Positions 25,303-35,193 of a stretch of DNA of 64,000 bases are shown piece after piece. Under the pieces are notes generated by a model. That model made no database searches. It was not told where the DNA came from and saw nothing but the letters and a program-made list of their open reading frames with translations. The stretch spans positions 1,023,001-1,087,000 of the forward strand of contig NZ_CP119566.1 in NCBI RefSeq assembly GCF_029277445.1, in the 5' to 3' direction. The DNA comes from Pararhizobium qamdonense. GTDB taxonomy: Bacteria; Pseudomonadota; Alphaproteobacteria; Rhizobiales; Rhizobiaceae. The number at the start of each line of letters is the position of its first letter. The first letter of the stretch is position 1. The position numbers were made by a program, and so were the translations under genes.

Positions 25303-25508
25303 ACTCTCTCCGTTGCTCAAAGGACAACACTTCGCCACCAACATTGCTATTGATGGAACGCCTGTCAAGGCTATCATCGGGGTTAGTGAAGCGCTCCGAA
25401 GATAGGCGAAGCCCTAGACGGACCTTCAGATCACTTTGAACACGACGATGAGCTCGCGATTCCGAGAACGGTTATCCGCGCCCTCATCACATTGAAGAGG
25501 AATTAGAC

Positions 25509-27005
25509 ATGAACATCCTGATTGCCGGGTTTCAGCACGAAACGAACACGTTCGCCCCGACCAAGGCCACCTACGACAGCTTCGTGAAAGGCGAGGATTT
25601 CCCTTCTCTGGTCAGGGGCGAGGACGTTTTGAAGTTGGCCGACGTCAACATCCCGATCGGCGGTTTCATCAATCACGTACGAGCGCTCGGCCACGATGTC
25701 ATTCCGGTGATCTGGGCTGGTGCGGGCGCGTCCGCTCACACCACCACCGATGCATACGAGCGAATCGGCGGCGAGATACTGGAGGCCGTGAAGACGCTCA
25801 CCTATGACGCGATTTACCTCGATCTCCATGGTGCGCAGATCACCGAAGACCTCGACGACGGGGAAGGTGAACTGGTATCGCGCGTCAGGGCGATCGTCGG
25901 GCCCGCCATGAAAATCGTCGTGTCCCTCGACTCGCACGCAAACGTAACCGACCTGCTTTGGGATCAGGCTGACGCTGTCGTCGCATACCGGACATATCCC
26001 CACGTCGACATGGCAGAGACCGGGGTCCGTGCTGCCGTACTCCTTCTTGGGCTGATGGCGGACAAGAAGCCGTTGCAGCTGGCAAGGAGACGACTGCCGT
26101 TCCTCATTCCCGTAAACGCCATGTCTACAATGCTTCAGCCAGCACGCGGCACATATGACTATCTCGATGAGCTCGAAAAGGATGTCGTTTCCCTGTCCTT
26201 TGCCCCTGGCTTTCCGGCATCCGACTTTTCCGAATGCGGTCCGACGGTCTGGGGATACGACCACGATGCGGACAAGGTGAACAAGGCCGTCGATGCGCTC
26301 TACCAACGCGTTCTGGAGTCCGAAGCCAACTGGAGCGTCGAGTTCGAACAGCCTGACGACGCCGTCCTCCACGCGATCGAGGTGGCGAAAAAATCCAGCA
26401 AGCCCGTGATCCTCGCCGACACCCAGGACAACCCAGGCGTGGGCGGCAACTCCAATACGACCGCGATACTCAAGGCCTTGATCAGGAACGGGGCCACCAA
26501 CGCTGCGCTCGGGCTCATGTGCGACCCTAAAGCCGCTGCGGCGGCGCACGCCGCAGGCGTTGGAGCTGAGATCGAAGTACCACTCGGCGGCTGTGCGCAG
26601 GTCCCCGGCGACACGCCGCTTGTCGCGACCTTCAAAGTCGAAAGCCTTTCTGACGGCAAGCTGGTTTATGGCGGACCGATGATGAACGGCAAGCAGGCTA
26701 ATCTTGGGCCGTCGGCACGTCTTGTCATCGACGGCGTGAGCATCGTCGTGACCTCGAACAAAGCTCAGCTCCTTGACCGCAACATGTACCGGGCCGTGGG
26801 GATCGAACCTGAAAAGATGAGCATTCTCGTGAACAAGAGCTCCGTCCATTTCCGGGCCGATTTCACTGCGATCGCCGAGGAAATCATCGTTGTCGAGTCG
26901 CCCGGTCCGTTCCACGCAAACCCGGCCGCACTTCCTTGGACGAAGTTGAAAGAAGGAATGCGGCTCGAGCCCAACGGTGCCGAGTTTGCCGGGCCAGCAA
27001 AGTAG
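25509..27005 (+). CDS. M81 family metallopeptidase (MlrC/microcystinase C-like)
   Basis: The 498-aa protein starts MNILIAGFQHETNTFAPT, the MlrC signature with metal-binding His and Glu, and includes DAIYLDLHGAQ and VVSLDSHANV, which hold further zinc ligands. The C-terminal MlrC domain has ADTQDNPGVGGNSNTT. MlrC finishes microcystin breakdown, but most homologues are generic amidohydrolases linked to small-molecule import. It is followed by ridA and an aldolase on the same strand, suggesting turnover of an amino-acid-like compound. Confidence 0.92.
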   Translation: MNILIAGFQHETNTFAPTKATYDSFVKGEDFPSLVRGEDVLKLADVNIPIGGFINHVRALGHDVIPVIWAGAGASAHTTTDAYERIGGEILEAVKTLTYDAIYLDLHGAQITEDLDDGEGELVSRVRAIVGPAMKIVVSLDSHANVTDLLWDQADAVVAYRTYPHVDMAETGVRAAVLLLGLMADKKPLQLARRRLPFLIPVNAMSTMLQPARGTYDYLDELEKDVVSLSFAPGFPASDFSECGPTVWGYDHDADKVNKAVDALYQRVLESEANWSVEFEQPDDAVLHAIEVAKKSSKPVILADTQDNPGVGGNSNTTAILKALIRNGATNAALGLMCDPKAAAAAHAAGVGAEIEVPLGGCAQVPGDTPLVATFKVESLSDGKLVYGGPMMNGKQANLGPSARLVIDGVSIVVTSNKAQLLDRNMYRAVGIEPEKMSILVNKSSVHFRADFTAIAEEIIVVESPGPFHANPAALPWTKLKEGMRLEPNGAEFAGPAK

Positions 27006-27079
27006 CAGCCTGTCGTAGCGGTCGGCTCGCCGGCTGCCTTCCAGCCTTCCACCGCGTTTCAACTCCAGGAGATATCGAA

Positions 27080-27535
27080 ATGAGTGTGTACAAGCGATTG
27101 GAAGAGCTGGGAGTGGAACTTGGCGCGATGACCGCCCCGGCTGCTTCCTATGCCCCCTTTGTGAAGCATGGGAACCTGCTTTATCTGTCAGGGCATCTCG
27201 CCCGCCGAGCCGGCCAGATTTGGAAGGGTCGTCTTGGAGATGATATTTCCACGGAGGTGGGACAACAGGCCGCGCGCGCCGTTGCAGTGGATCTCGTCTC
27301 GACCATGCATGCGACGATTGAAGATCTTGATAGGGTGAAAAAGATCGTCAAGCTGACCGCGATGGTGGCTTCAGCGGCCGATTTCGAAAGCCAGCATATT
27401 GTCGCAAACGGCGCGAGCGACTTTTTCGCAGCGGTGTTCCAAGGCATCGGACCGCATGCCAGAAGCGCGTTCGGTGTCGCACGCCTGCCCCTCGGCTCAT
27501 GTGTCGAGATCGAGCTGATCGTCGGGTTTGAATGA
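27080..27535 (+). CDS. RidA family protein
   Basis: The 151-aa protein, with ATG at 27080 after CAGGAGATATC, carries the family pattern GNLLYLSGHLARRAG and ends VARLPLGSCVEIELIVGF. The extended N-terminus (LEELGVELGAMTAPAASYAPFVKHG) marks the YjgF-like subgroup of about 150 aa. RidA proteins hydrolyse reactive enamines/imines to keto acids. The 74-base gap from mlrC is consistent with co-transcription. Confidence 0.88.
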   Translation: MSVYKRLEELGVELGAMTAPAASYAPFVKHGNLLYLSGHLARRAGQIWKGRLGDDISTEVGQQAARAVAVDLVSTMHATIEDLDRVKKIVKLTAMVASAADFESQHIVANGASDFFAAVFQGIGPHARSAFGVARLPLGSCVEIELIVGFE

Positions 27536-27844
27536 CAGGTTGTTCGGGCCGCTCTGCAAGGAGTGTCCCGTAGCCCTATGTACACTTCTTTATCGACAAC
27601 GAACTCGGAGCTCTATCGGCGTCGGGCATTGTGGCCATCGGTTTTTGTCGTGGGCGATACCCACATGGCAACGGCACCGATGGTTCATGCCGTTCTTCAA
27701 CCACGCCTATCGGCGTCGGCATCGACTGGTCGCGTCACCGCATAGCCGCAAGCTATGCAGCCCGCATATCATTTCGATTTCGACGGTTTCGTTTGGCGCT
27801 TAACGTTAGCGGACAGTCTGCCACCCGCACAAATGGATGAAGCC
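27536..27844. other. Intergenic stretch without a supported gene
   Basis: About 310 bases lie between ridA and the aldolase. Short frames exist but have no family features. It could hold an internal promoter for the aldolase gene. Confidence 0.45.
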
Positions 27845-28642
27845 ATGTACAGATCGAACCGCCTGAAAACTCGCTTGAAAAACGGCGAGATCGTGTTTGG
27901 GAGCTGGAATGTGTTTGCCAGCAGCTTTGCTACCGAAGTCATGGCTCATGCGGGTTTCGACTTTGTCATTATCGACCACGAGCACGGGGTTGGCGATCTG
28001 GGTATGCTCGGTTACCAGCTGCAGGTGCTTTCCGGCAGCCCGGCGACATCCCTGGTACGCGTTCCGGGTCAAGATGCCAACTACATCAGACGGGTTCTGG
28101 ATCTGGGTGCCGAGGGTGTCGTGGTTCCCGGTATCAACACCGCTGCCGAAGCGAAAGCCGTCGTCGCAGCCGCATTATATCCGCCGATGGGATCGCGCGG
28201 TGCTGCACCGGGGACGATCAGGGCTTCGGGATTTGGTGCCCTCGCCAAAGAATATGCGCGGACCGCCAACGACAACGTACTTGTGATCTGCCAGATCGAG
28301 ACCGTCGAGGGTGTCGAGAACGCCGCGGAAATCGCAGCGGTGCAGGGTGTCGATATGATCTTCGTGGGACCCTACGATCTCTCTGCGTCGGCTGGAAGAA
28401 TGGGCGAAATGGATCATCCCGAAGTCGTTGCGCTGATAGACAAGATTGAAGTCTGCAGTAAAGCGGCGGGCGTTCCCCTCGGGTCCGTGCTGAGGCCGGA
28501 CATGGACTTGGAAAAGGCCTACACGCGCGGCTACCAAATGATCGCGACAGGCAGCGATTCAACTAGGCTCCGCGCGGCGTGTCTTTCGGACGTCTCCAGC
28601 TTCCAGGCTACCGCATCAAGCGGCCCGTTCAAAAGGTCTTAG
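27845..28642 (+). CDS. HpcH/HpaI-family class II aldolase
   Basis: A 265-aa TIM-barrel enzyme with the family motifs GFDFVIIDHEHG (catalytic His), EGVVVPGINTAAEA, PPMGSRGAAPG and CQIETVEGVENAAEIA (metal-binding Glu). It cleaves or forms hydroxy-keto acids with pyruvate as a product. Start at the ATG at 27845; another ATG at 27833 is possible and neither has a strong ribosome site. It is nine bases from the Pht5-like gene and probably in one operon with it. Confidence 0.88.
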   Translation: MYRSNRLKTRLKNGEIVFGSWNVFASSFATEVMAHAGFDFVIIDHEHGVGDLGMLGYQLQVLSGSPATSLVRVPGQDANYIRRVLDLGAEGVVVPGINTAAEAKAVVAAALYPPMGSRGAAPGTIRASGFGALAKEYARTANDNVLVICQIETVEGVENAAEIAAVQGVDMIFVGPYDLSASAGRMGEMDHPEVVALIDKIEVCSKAAGVPLGSVLRPDMDLEKAYTRGYQMIATGSDSTRLRAACLSDVSSFQATASSGPFKRS

Positions 28643-28651
28643 GATACAGCC

Positions 28652-29626
28652 ATGTCAGTTAAACAGATCAAGCTCGCTCTTCGTCCATACGATCAGTTCA
28701 ATCCGCTAATTATCGGCGCCGCGGAGGTTCCCGGATACAAAGTAGACGTCGATTTCCGCTCTCCCCTGTCCGACGATTTTACAGGCGGTTTCCATGCGCG
28801 GGAGATTTCGTTCAACCGCTATGTGCTCGCACGAGCCAAGGGCGACGACACGCTCGTGGGACTGCCCGCTTTCGTTTTGAGGGGGTTTCGGCATCGAAAC
28901 TATATCGTGCACAGGAGCTCTCCCATCACCCAGCTCGATGAGCTGGCGGAAGCCAGGATCGGGACGAATTCCTGGAGCGATACCGGAACCATGTGGGCCA
29001 GGGCAGCTTTGCGTGAAGCAGGCGTCGATTTGAGCGGCGTGCATTGGGTGATCGGCAACCTCGACGAAACGGTCAAGGTAAAGCCTCCGACACCCCTTGA
29101 CGTCCCGCCGCCTGAGAATTCGAAGCGGCTGGCCGAGGACGAAAACCTGCTGGAGGGCCTCAGGAAGGGAACTCTCGACGCGGTCACCACGGCTTTCGTG
29201 CCGAATTCAATCTACGAGGATGACGGCGAGTTTCGAAGACTGATTCCGGATTTCAGGCAGGCCGAAGTCGCTTACCACGAAAGAACTGGTGTCTATCCCG
29301 CCTTCCATATTGTGGCGGTCCATCGTTCATTGGCGGAAACGTCTCCCGAACTGGTGCTCGCCTTGTACGAAGCCCTGGTGAAATCCTGGCAGCTCTGGTG
29401 GGCCAAAACAAAGAATTACGGAGACGCGTCTCCGTGGGCGATCGAGGAAGCCGAGACGTTGGTCAAACAGTTCCCGGATGACCTCATGCCGTTCGGAACA
29501 AAGTCACCGTCGCACAGGCATATGCTCGCATCGATGTGTGTCGAGCAGCTGGAGCAGAAACTGGTCGCCAAGGCGGCCGATCCCGAAGCCCTGTTCGCTA
29601 AGTTCAATCAGATCGCGGCGGCCTGA
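28652..29626 (+). CDS. 4,5-dihydroxyphthalate decarboxylase-like / periplasmic-binding-fold protein
   Basis: The 324-aa protein without a signal peptide resembles the Pht5 family, which has a binding-protein-like fold: FHAREISFNRYVLARAKGDDTLVGLPAFVLRGFRHRNYIVH, then ARIGTNSWSDTGTMWARAALREAGVDL. Members are annotated as 4,5-dihydroxyphthalate decarboxylases, but many have unproven functions. Clustering with an aldolase, RidA and MlrC suggests a catabolic enzyme. It overlaps the convergent LysR gene by 19 bases. Confidence 0.75.
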   Translation: MSVKQIKLALRPYDQFNPLIIGAAEVPGYKVDVDFRSPLSDDFTGGFHAREISFNRYVLARAKGDDTLVGLPAFVLRGFRHRNYIVHRSSPITQLDELAEARIGTNSWSDTGTMWARAALREAGVDLSGVHWVIGNLDETVKVKPPTPLDVPPPENSKRLAEDENLLEGLRKGTLDAVTTAFVPNSIYEDDGEFRRLIPDFRQAEVAYHERTGVYPAFHIVAVHRSLAETSPELVLALYEALVKSWQLWWAKTKNYGDASPWAIEEAETLVKQFPDDLMPFGTKSPSHRHMLASMCVEQLEQKLVAKAADPEALFAKFNQIAAA

Positions 29627-30543
29627 CCCAGTTTCGCGCAGACCGCTTTGAAGTGCTCGACGAAAACCTGTGTGAGCTGAGACGGTTTTCTGTCGGGATA
29701 GTTCAGTTCTATGGCGACATCGATCGGCGGCACGAAAGGACGCGCCGAAATGCGTTCTTTCGAGTGGTACATGAGCGAGTATTCATCGACGATTGCTATG
29801 CCGACGCCGTTTTCGACATGCGGATAGACGGCGGTCACGCTGTCCACAGTCAAAATCTGGTCGGGGCGGGTACGTCCGTCCACCAGGGTTTTTTCAAACT
29901 GCGCCATCAGCCATTGATGGCCAGGTGGATAGGAAACCAAGGCATGGTGGTGAAGGTCGTCCTGGTGAACGAACTCCTGGCTTTCAAGCGGATGTCCTTT
30001 TGGCATGATGCAGAATATGCGTCCTGAGGTCACTTGCTCCGTACGGAGGCCTTCCTGTTCAGCCTCTCCGGTCCTGAAAGAAATACCGAGATCGACCCCA
30101 CCTGTAGCAACGGAATCGTAGACTACCCTCCGCGGTCTGACGAGCAAGTGTACCCGCGCGTCCGGTCGTTCGGCCAAAAAGGAGCGCATCGCATCGGCGA
30201 CCACGCCGTTTCCCAGAGGAGGGATGCTAGCAATGCTCAGAATCTGCGAAACGTTCTTCTGGATAATCGAGATCGCGTCCGAGACGGATTGCAGGTACTT
30301 GAAGTTTCTTTGCAGGGCCCCGTGAAGCACCATGCCTTCGTTGGTGGGAACAAGCCTTCCGCGGTCCTTTCGAAACAGGGCAAGGCCAAGCTGATCCTCG
30401 ATCCGTTTCAACATCGCGCTTACGGTAGGTTGGGAGACGCGAAGACTTTCCGCCGCCGCGGTAACGCTTCCGGCTTCGACAACGGCATAGAAGACCTCGA
30501 GCTGGCGCAGACTAAGATTTCCTAGTGCAGAAACCACTGCCAT
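29608..30543 (-). CDS. LysR-family transcriptional regulator
   Basis: The 311-aa protein has HTH sequence LSLRQLEVFYAVVEAGSVTAAAESLRVSQPTVSAMLKRIEDQLGLALFRKDRGRLVPT and a normal effector domain. It is divergent from the amino-acid ABC importer that starts at 30788, the likely target, and convergent with the Pht5-like gene, whose 3' end it overlaps. Confidence 0.92.
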   Translation of the reverse strand: MAVVSALGNLSLRQLEVFYAVVEAGSVTAAAESLRVSQPTVSAMLKRIEDQLGLALFRKDRGRLVPTNEGMVLHGALQRNFKYLQSVSDAISIIQKNVSQILSIASIPPLGNGVVADAMRSFLAERPDARVHLLVRPRRVVYDSVATGGVDLGISFRTGEAEQEGLRTEQVTSGRIFCIMPKGHPLESQEFVHQDDLHHHALVSYPPGHQWLMAQFEKTLVDGRTRPDQILTVDSVTAVYPHVENGVGIAIVDEYSLMYHSKERISARPFVPPIDVAIELNYPDRKPSQLTQVFVEHFKAVCAKLGQAAAI

Positions 30544-30787
30544 CGTCGGATCCTTCTACTGCGATCTAAAGTGCGGTCGGTGCTGCCGGACCAACAACGT
30601 TGCGCTACGCCCTGCCATCCAGACGTCCACTGCGGTCTCAATGGTATAGCTTCAGTCTATGTGGCGGTAAAGCATTTGGCCTTTCAAATCTGCGGGCAAA
30701 CTAATCTAATGAAATTGCGCCAATGTCGCTTCGTGGCTGAAGATGATCATCGGGCAAGGACACCGGGTAAGGTTGGAGGATGAGACC

Positions 30788-31723
30788 ATGGTTTTCGGCA
30801 GCCGAATAAGCGAGCCTAGCACCCAGGACCGTAATGGTCTTGCTGTTTTCGACGTCGCGGGAGCGGCAGAACGTCCGAGACCAGTCAGATGGTTTCTGAC
30901 ACTGGTTGCAATTCTCCTGGCGGCACAGATCACCTGGCTGATCATCACCAACCCCAGCCTGGAATGGAATGTCGTTTGGCAGTGGCTTTTCGACCATTCC
31001 GTTTTGCAGGGTCTTACGGTCACGCTTGGCCTCGCTGTAGCCGCGATGGTAATCGGCACTGCAATCGGACTTCTGCTCGCGATCGCAAGGCTGTCGAACA
31101 GCCGATTGGCGCAAGCATTTGCCGGGCTTTATATATGGTTTTTCCGCGGCACGCCGATGCTTGTGCAGTTGATATTCTGGTACAACCTGGCGACCCTCTT
31201 TCCCAACCTGTCTATCGCTATCCCCTTTGGCCCGACGATCGTCAGCTGGGACACTAATACGGTCATCACCCCGCTGACAGCGGCCGTGGTGGGGCTCGCC
31301 TTGAACGAAGCCGCGTATATGGCGGAAATCATACGCGGAGGGTTGCTGTCCGTCGACACCGGGCAAAGCGAAACCGCACAGGCTTTCGGGATGACACGCT
31401 CACGCGCGCTACGCCGCATCATCATACCTCAGGCTATGAGATCGATTATTCCGCCGACGGGGAACCAGTTCATAAGCTTGATCAAGGGTACATCCCTGGT
31501 CAGCGTGATCGCCATGAACGATCTGCTCTATTCCGTGCAGTCCATCTATAACCGAACCTTTGAGATCATCCCGCTGCTTCTGGTCGCCGTGGTCTGGTAT
31601 CTCCTCGTGACATCCGTCCTCAATGTCGGACAGTCCAGGATCGAGGCGTACTATGGGCGTGGGTCACGGAGGACGCCGGATCAGGATACGAACCCAGCAC
31701 TCGCGACGGAGGACATGCGATGA
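30788..31723 (+). CDS. Polar amino-acid-type ABC permease
   Basis: The 311-aa permease has an N-terminal extension, then the HisM/GlnP core: [25 protein letters not shown], the [11 protein letters not shown] segment and the EAA loop [41 protein letters not shown]. The ATG at 30788 is preferred because GGAGGA lies eight bases upstream; the open frame extends to 30743. A single permease gene implies a homodimer. It overlaps the ATPase gene by 4 bases. Confidence 0.92.
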   Translation: MVFGSRISEPSTQDRNGLAVFDVAGAAERPRPVRWFLTLVAILLAAQITWLIITNPSLEWNVVWQWLFDHSVLQGLTVTLGLAVAAMVIGTAIGLLLAIARLSNSRLAQAFAGLYIWFFRGTPMLVQLIFWYNLATLFPNLSIAIPFGPTIVSWDTNTVITPLTAAVVGLALNEAAYMAEIIRGGLLSVDTGQSETAQAFGMTRSRALRRIIIPQAMRSIIPPTGNQFISLIKGTSLVSVIAMNDLLYSVQSIYNRTFEIIPLLLVAVVWYLLVTSVLNVGQSRIEAYYGRGSRRTPDQDTNPALATEDMR

Positions 31724-32511
31724 ACATGGAGAATTTTCCGCACGACACGGTCAACACCTTGGTCCAGGCCGTAAACGTGCACAAGTCCTACGGTCCGTTG
31801 GAAGTATTGAAAGGGATAGATCTGGACGTCCGTCGTGGTGAGACCATCGTCATTCTTGGCCCTTCAGGTTCCGGAAAATCCACATTCCTCAGGTGCATAA
31901 ATCATCTCGAGCAGCCGCAGAAAGGCGCAATTCGCGTCGGCGACGTTCAGGTTGGCTACGAGGTTCGCGGCGGCAAGGTGTACCACGCGTCGCCCGCCGT
32001 TCTGGCGCGGCAGCGCAAGGGTATCGGGATGGTGTTCCAGCAGTTCAATCTCTACCCCCACCTCACGGTCCTCGAAAACATCACCGAAGCGCCCATCGGG
32101 GTTTACAAGGAGAAACGTGCCGACGCCGAGGATTTCGCACACGCGCTGTTGCGGCGCGTCGGTCTCGGCGAGAAAGCCCATGTCTATCCGCGCCAGCTTT
32201 CCGGCGGCCAGCAACAGCGCGTGGCAATTGCCAGAGCCTTGGCGATACGGCCGAAACTGATGTTGTTCGACGAGCCGACCTCGGCTCTCGATCCCGAACT
32301 CGTGGGCGAGGTCCTGTCTGTCATGCGCGATCTGACAAACGAGGGGATGACCATGATCGTCGTCACCCACGAAATAGGTTTCGCAAAAGAGGCAGCCGAC
32401 AGGGTTGTTTTTATGGACGGGGGAAAGATCGTCGAGCAGGGCATCCCGAGCGAGGTCCTCGTCGACCCGCAGCACCAGCGGACAAGGACCTTCCTGAACC
32501 GCTTCATCTGA
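31720..32511 (+). CDS. Polar amino-acid-type ABC ATPase
   Basis: The 263-aa GlnQ/HisP-type ATPase has Walker [11 protein letters not shown]-loop [12 protein letters not shown], signature [16 protein letters not shown], Walker [15 protein letters not shown] and switch His VTHE. A stretch of about 20 residues between Walker A and the Q-loop ([21 protein letters not shown]) is slightly longer than in HisP. It is translationally coupled to the permease (ATGA overlap). Confidence 0.93.
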   Translation: MNMENFPHDTVNTLVQAVNVHKSYGPLEVLKGIDLDVRRGETIVILGPSGSGKSTFLRCINHLEQPQKGAIRVGDVQVGYEVRGGKVYHASPAVLARQRKGIGMVFQQFNLYPHLTVLENITEAPIGVYKEKRADAEDFAHALLRRVGLGEKAHVYPRQLSGGQQQRVAIARALAIRPKLMLFDEPTSALDPELVGEVLSVMRDLTNEGMTMIVVTHEIGFAKEAADRVVFMDGGKIVEQGIPSEVLVDPQHQRTRTFLNRFI

Positions 32512-32564
32512 AAACAGATCATCGTTAGCGCACATGCAAACAAGAAAGCAAAGGGAACAGGCAC

Positions 32565-33446
32565 ATGTTACGAAATCTACTCACGTCGGCGGCGGTCATC
32601 GCTTTTTTGGTCACCGGGATGCAGACAGCCATTGCCGAAGACGCCATCCCGCGACAGGCCATGAACGAAAAACTGCGCGCTATGCTTCCTGAAAACATCA
32701 AGGAGAAGGGCTACATTGTCGCGGTCAACTGGGGTTCCTACCCGCCCTATGAGATCGTGATCAGTCCAACAACCCTGGAAGGGGCAAGCGCCGAGTTCGC
32801 CACCGCGTTGGGCGAACTCTACGGGGTGGAAATCCACCATCAGACTGTAAGCGGTCTCGCCGCCATGTTGGCTGGTTTTCAGGCGGGGCGTTTCGACATG
32901 GCGATCGGTCCCAGCGGCGACTTCCCCGATCGCCGGGCAAAGACCGACTACATCGATTGGGTGAAGGAGTACGTCGCATTCGCCGTTCCCCACGGAAACC
33001 CCAAAAATATCGGAACACTGGACGACGTCTGCGGCTTGAAGATCGCAGTCATGGCGGCTGGGTCCGCCGAACGCGTCCTGAAGACCAAGGCAGAGGAATG
33101 CGAAACCCAGGGAAAGCCAGTGTCTGTCCAGTCGTTTCCCGATCAGAACGCGTCGATTCTTTCGGTTCGCTCAGGTCGCACGGACGGGTTCTTCTCGGGG
33201 CAGGCTCCGTTGACCTACTTTGTCGAGAAGTCACAGAACCAGCTGGCATTGGCGGCCGCCAACCTCCCGAACGGATTCGGCGATATCTACCAAGGCGCGA
33301 TCGCCCCCAAAGACTCCGCCCTGAGCGCAGCTCTGCTAAGCGGCTTCCAGGAGTTGTTCGACAATGGCACCTACGCCCTGATCATGAAAAAATGGGGCCT
33401 GGATGGAAACATGATCAAAGCGCCGGGGATCAACCTGGCTAAGTAG
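32565..33446 (+). CDS. Polar amino-acid-type ABC substrate-binding protein
   Basis: The 293-aa SBP family 3 protein has signal peptide LLTSAAVIAFLVTGMQTAIAE. Core pattern: YIVAVNWGSYPPYEIV, FDMAIGPSGDFPDRRAKTDYIDW (the usual DMA-T-RR region), CGLKIAVMAAGS and the final LIMKKWGLDG. The ligand is not predictable. It completes the importer begun at 30788 and is likely controlled by the divergent LysR. Confidence 0.92.
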   Translation: MLRNLLTSAAVIAFLVTGMQTAIAEDAIPRQAMNEKLRAMLPENIKEKGYIVAVNWGSYPPYEIVISPTTLEGASAEFATALGELYGVEIHHQTVSGLAAMLAGFQAGRFDMAIGPSGDFPDRRAKTDYIDWVKEYVAFAVPHGNPKNIGTLDDVCGLKIAVMAAGSAERVLKTKAEECETQGKPVSVQSFPDQNASILSVRSGRTDGFFSGQAPLTYFVEKSQNQLALAAANLPNGFGDIYQGAIAPKDSALSAALLSGFQELFDNGTYALIMKKWGLDGNMIKAPGINLAK

Positions 33447-33471
33447 TCAGCGAACGCCCCGTCGCAGCGTG

Positions 33472-33933
33472 TCACCACATATCAACGTGATCGGTGAACA
33501 GCACGCCGTTGAGGTGATCGATTTCGTGCTGTACGCAGGTTGCAAGTATTCCCTCAGCCTCGAGCGTCTGCTGGACACCGTAAAGATCGATATAGGAGAC
33601 CGTCACACCTGTCGGTCTTTCCACGTCTTCCATAACCCCCGGGATCGATAGACATCCTTCGCGAAACGTGGCCCGTTGCGCTGACGTGGCCATAAACTCG
33701 GGGTTTACCATAACCAACGGGCTCTTTTCTTCGTCCTTCCGAGCCAGGTCGATTACTATCAAGCGCTTCAGAACGCCGATCTGTACTGCTGCCAGTCCTA
33801 CGCCACCCGAGTTGTACATGGTTTCCAACATGTCCGCCGCCAGCTCTTTTATGCTCGCGTCTATCATATCGACCGCGATGGATTGATCTCTGAGTAACGG
33901 CTGCGGAACAAGGACGAGTTGCAGGATGGTCAT
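33472..33933 (-). CDS. def: Peptide deformylase (accessory copy)
   Basis: The 153-aa protein from the ATG at 33933, which has GGAG upstream, has all three deformylase motifs: GVGLAAVQ (44-51), EGCLS (92-96, metal ligand Cys94) and QHEIDH (135-140, metal ligands His136 and His140). The family removes the formyl group from nascent proteins. It is shorter than housekeeping Def (about 165-170 aa), ending soon after the HEIDH helix. Placement beside transport and catabolic genes suggests a secondary copy, perhaps acting on a formylated small molecule or as resistance to a deformylase inhibitor such as actinonin. Confidence 0.92.
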   Translation of the reverse strand: MTILQLVLVPQPLLRDQSIAVDMIDASIKELAADMLETMYNSGGVGLAAVQIGVLKRLIVIDLARKDEEKSPLVMVNPEFMATSAQRATFREGCLSIPGVMEDVERPTGVTVSYIDLYGVQQTLEAEGILATCVQHEIDHLNGVLFTDHVDMW

Positions 33934-34001
33934 TTCGAACTCCAGTTGTTTTCGCCCGCCAGACACGGGACATTCAGTAAAATTGAAGGATTTGGACGGG
34001 A

Positions 34002-34898
34002 TCAGCGATCGGATGTGCCCGTGGCCATGCTGCTATCTGAGGTGAGGGCATTTGCATCGAGGAAGTCTTCGATCGCTTCCGCAAATGCCTGTGGGCTTTC
34101 CAGAAAGGCAAAGTGACTGCTGAAGCTATTGTCAGCGAGCACGACGGTGCGAGAATGTTCGATCATCCTGCCGATCTCGGCCATGGCCTGCCAAGGCACA
34201 ACGCTGTCCTTTCCTCCGATGCATAGGGTCGGAACGGTTATCCGTGCGACCAGATAACGCCAGTCCTTGAATGCGTGGTCACGGAGAAGGCTCGCGGCAT
34301 ACTCTCTCGGGAGAATGAGATTATCCGCCACCAGCCGTTCCATTTCCGCAGCCGGAAACCTCTCCGACACCATCGAGCCAAGGACCGCCCGGCTCGCGGT
34401 TTCGCCGTCAGCAGACCTTAGCGTGCCGAGTAATCCGTGCATTTGCTCCGAAGTGAATACCGCCCCGGCTTCGAGACATTCGCCTGTGTTCCACGATGGA
34501 TCGGCGACGAGCGTCACGCCTTGGTCAGCTAAGATAAGACTAGAGACCCGGTTGAAACCGAAGATCTCAAGGTAGCACCAGATGACCGAGCAGCCCATTG
34601 AATGACCAAAGAGCGTGGCATGAGATACCTCAAGCTGCTGTAGAATTTCCTGCAGGTCCGCGGCGAACCGCGAAATGCGATAGCCAAAGTCGGGGACGTC
34701 ACTCTCGCCGTGCCCTCTCATGTCGATCGCGATGACGCGGTTTGTGCGTGCAAACCGCCCAATCAGTTGCTCCGGGACAATGACGATAGGCTCGCCAACC
34801 CCGGTGTCGATCATAGACAAGCTGACGCCATCCGACAGCCTCACGGTTTTTCGTGCGTCGGACGCACGCATGTGAAGTCCGAAATACTGCGTTTTCAA
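34002..34898 (-). CDS. Alpha/beta hydrolase with shortened oxyanion region
   Basis: The 298-aa protein has nucleophile elbow FGHSMGC, an acid in GGKDSVVP and a catalytic His in NSFSSHFAFLE. After GEPIVIVPE the sequence jumps to QLIGRFARTNRVIAIDMRGHGES. The usual HG/PGW oxyanion loop plus about 15 residues of the following helix appear missing, in frame. It may be an internal deletion that inactivates the enzyme, or a divergent loop. It follows the deformylase on the same strand. Confidence 0.8.
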   Translation of the reverse strand: MKTQYFGLHMRASDARKTVRLSDGVSLSMIDTGVGEPIVIVPEQLIGRFARTNRVIAIDMRGHGESDVPDFGYRISRFAADLQEILQQLEVSHATLFGHSMGCSVIWCYLEIFGFNRVSSLILADQGVTLVADPSWNTGECLEAGAVFTSEQMHGLLGTLRSADGETASRAVLGSMVSERFPAAEMERLVADNLILPREYAASLLRDHAFKDWRYLVARITVPTLCIGGKDSVVPWQAMAEIGRMIEHSRTVVLADNSFSSHFAFLESPQAFAEAIEDFLDANALTSDSSMATGTSDR

Positions 34899-35193
34899 AT
34901 TTGCTGTCCTCAGGCGGAAAGCGACTGCGGCAAAAGCACCGCGTTGCTCCCCAAATTAGGGACGGAGTTTCCAGCAGGACGGTTAAAGGCGAATTTGACG
35001 ATGGTTGAATCCCGTTACAAACGTAATCGCCGACGGAGGAGGGGTTTGACGGCAAGACACCGCTTTCGTGATCGGCGTGGGCGAACGGCGCGTGATTTCA
35101 GATGTCATCAAATCCCGGGTTCGAAAAATACACGCGAAACGATCGATCCCTATGCGTTCGATTTCTTTCAAGCGACGAGCGCCGAGAGGAGAG

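Noticed and set aside
25503..27062. A 519-aa open frame on the minus strand
   Set aside because: It is the antisense shadow of the MlrC gene, with Arg/Asp/Gly/His-rich composition and no family motif.
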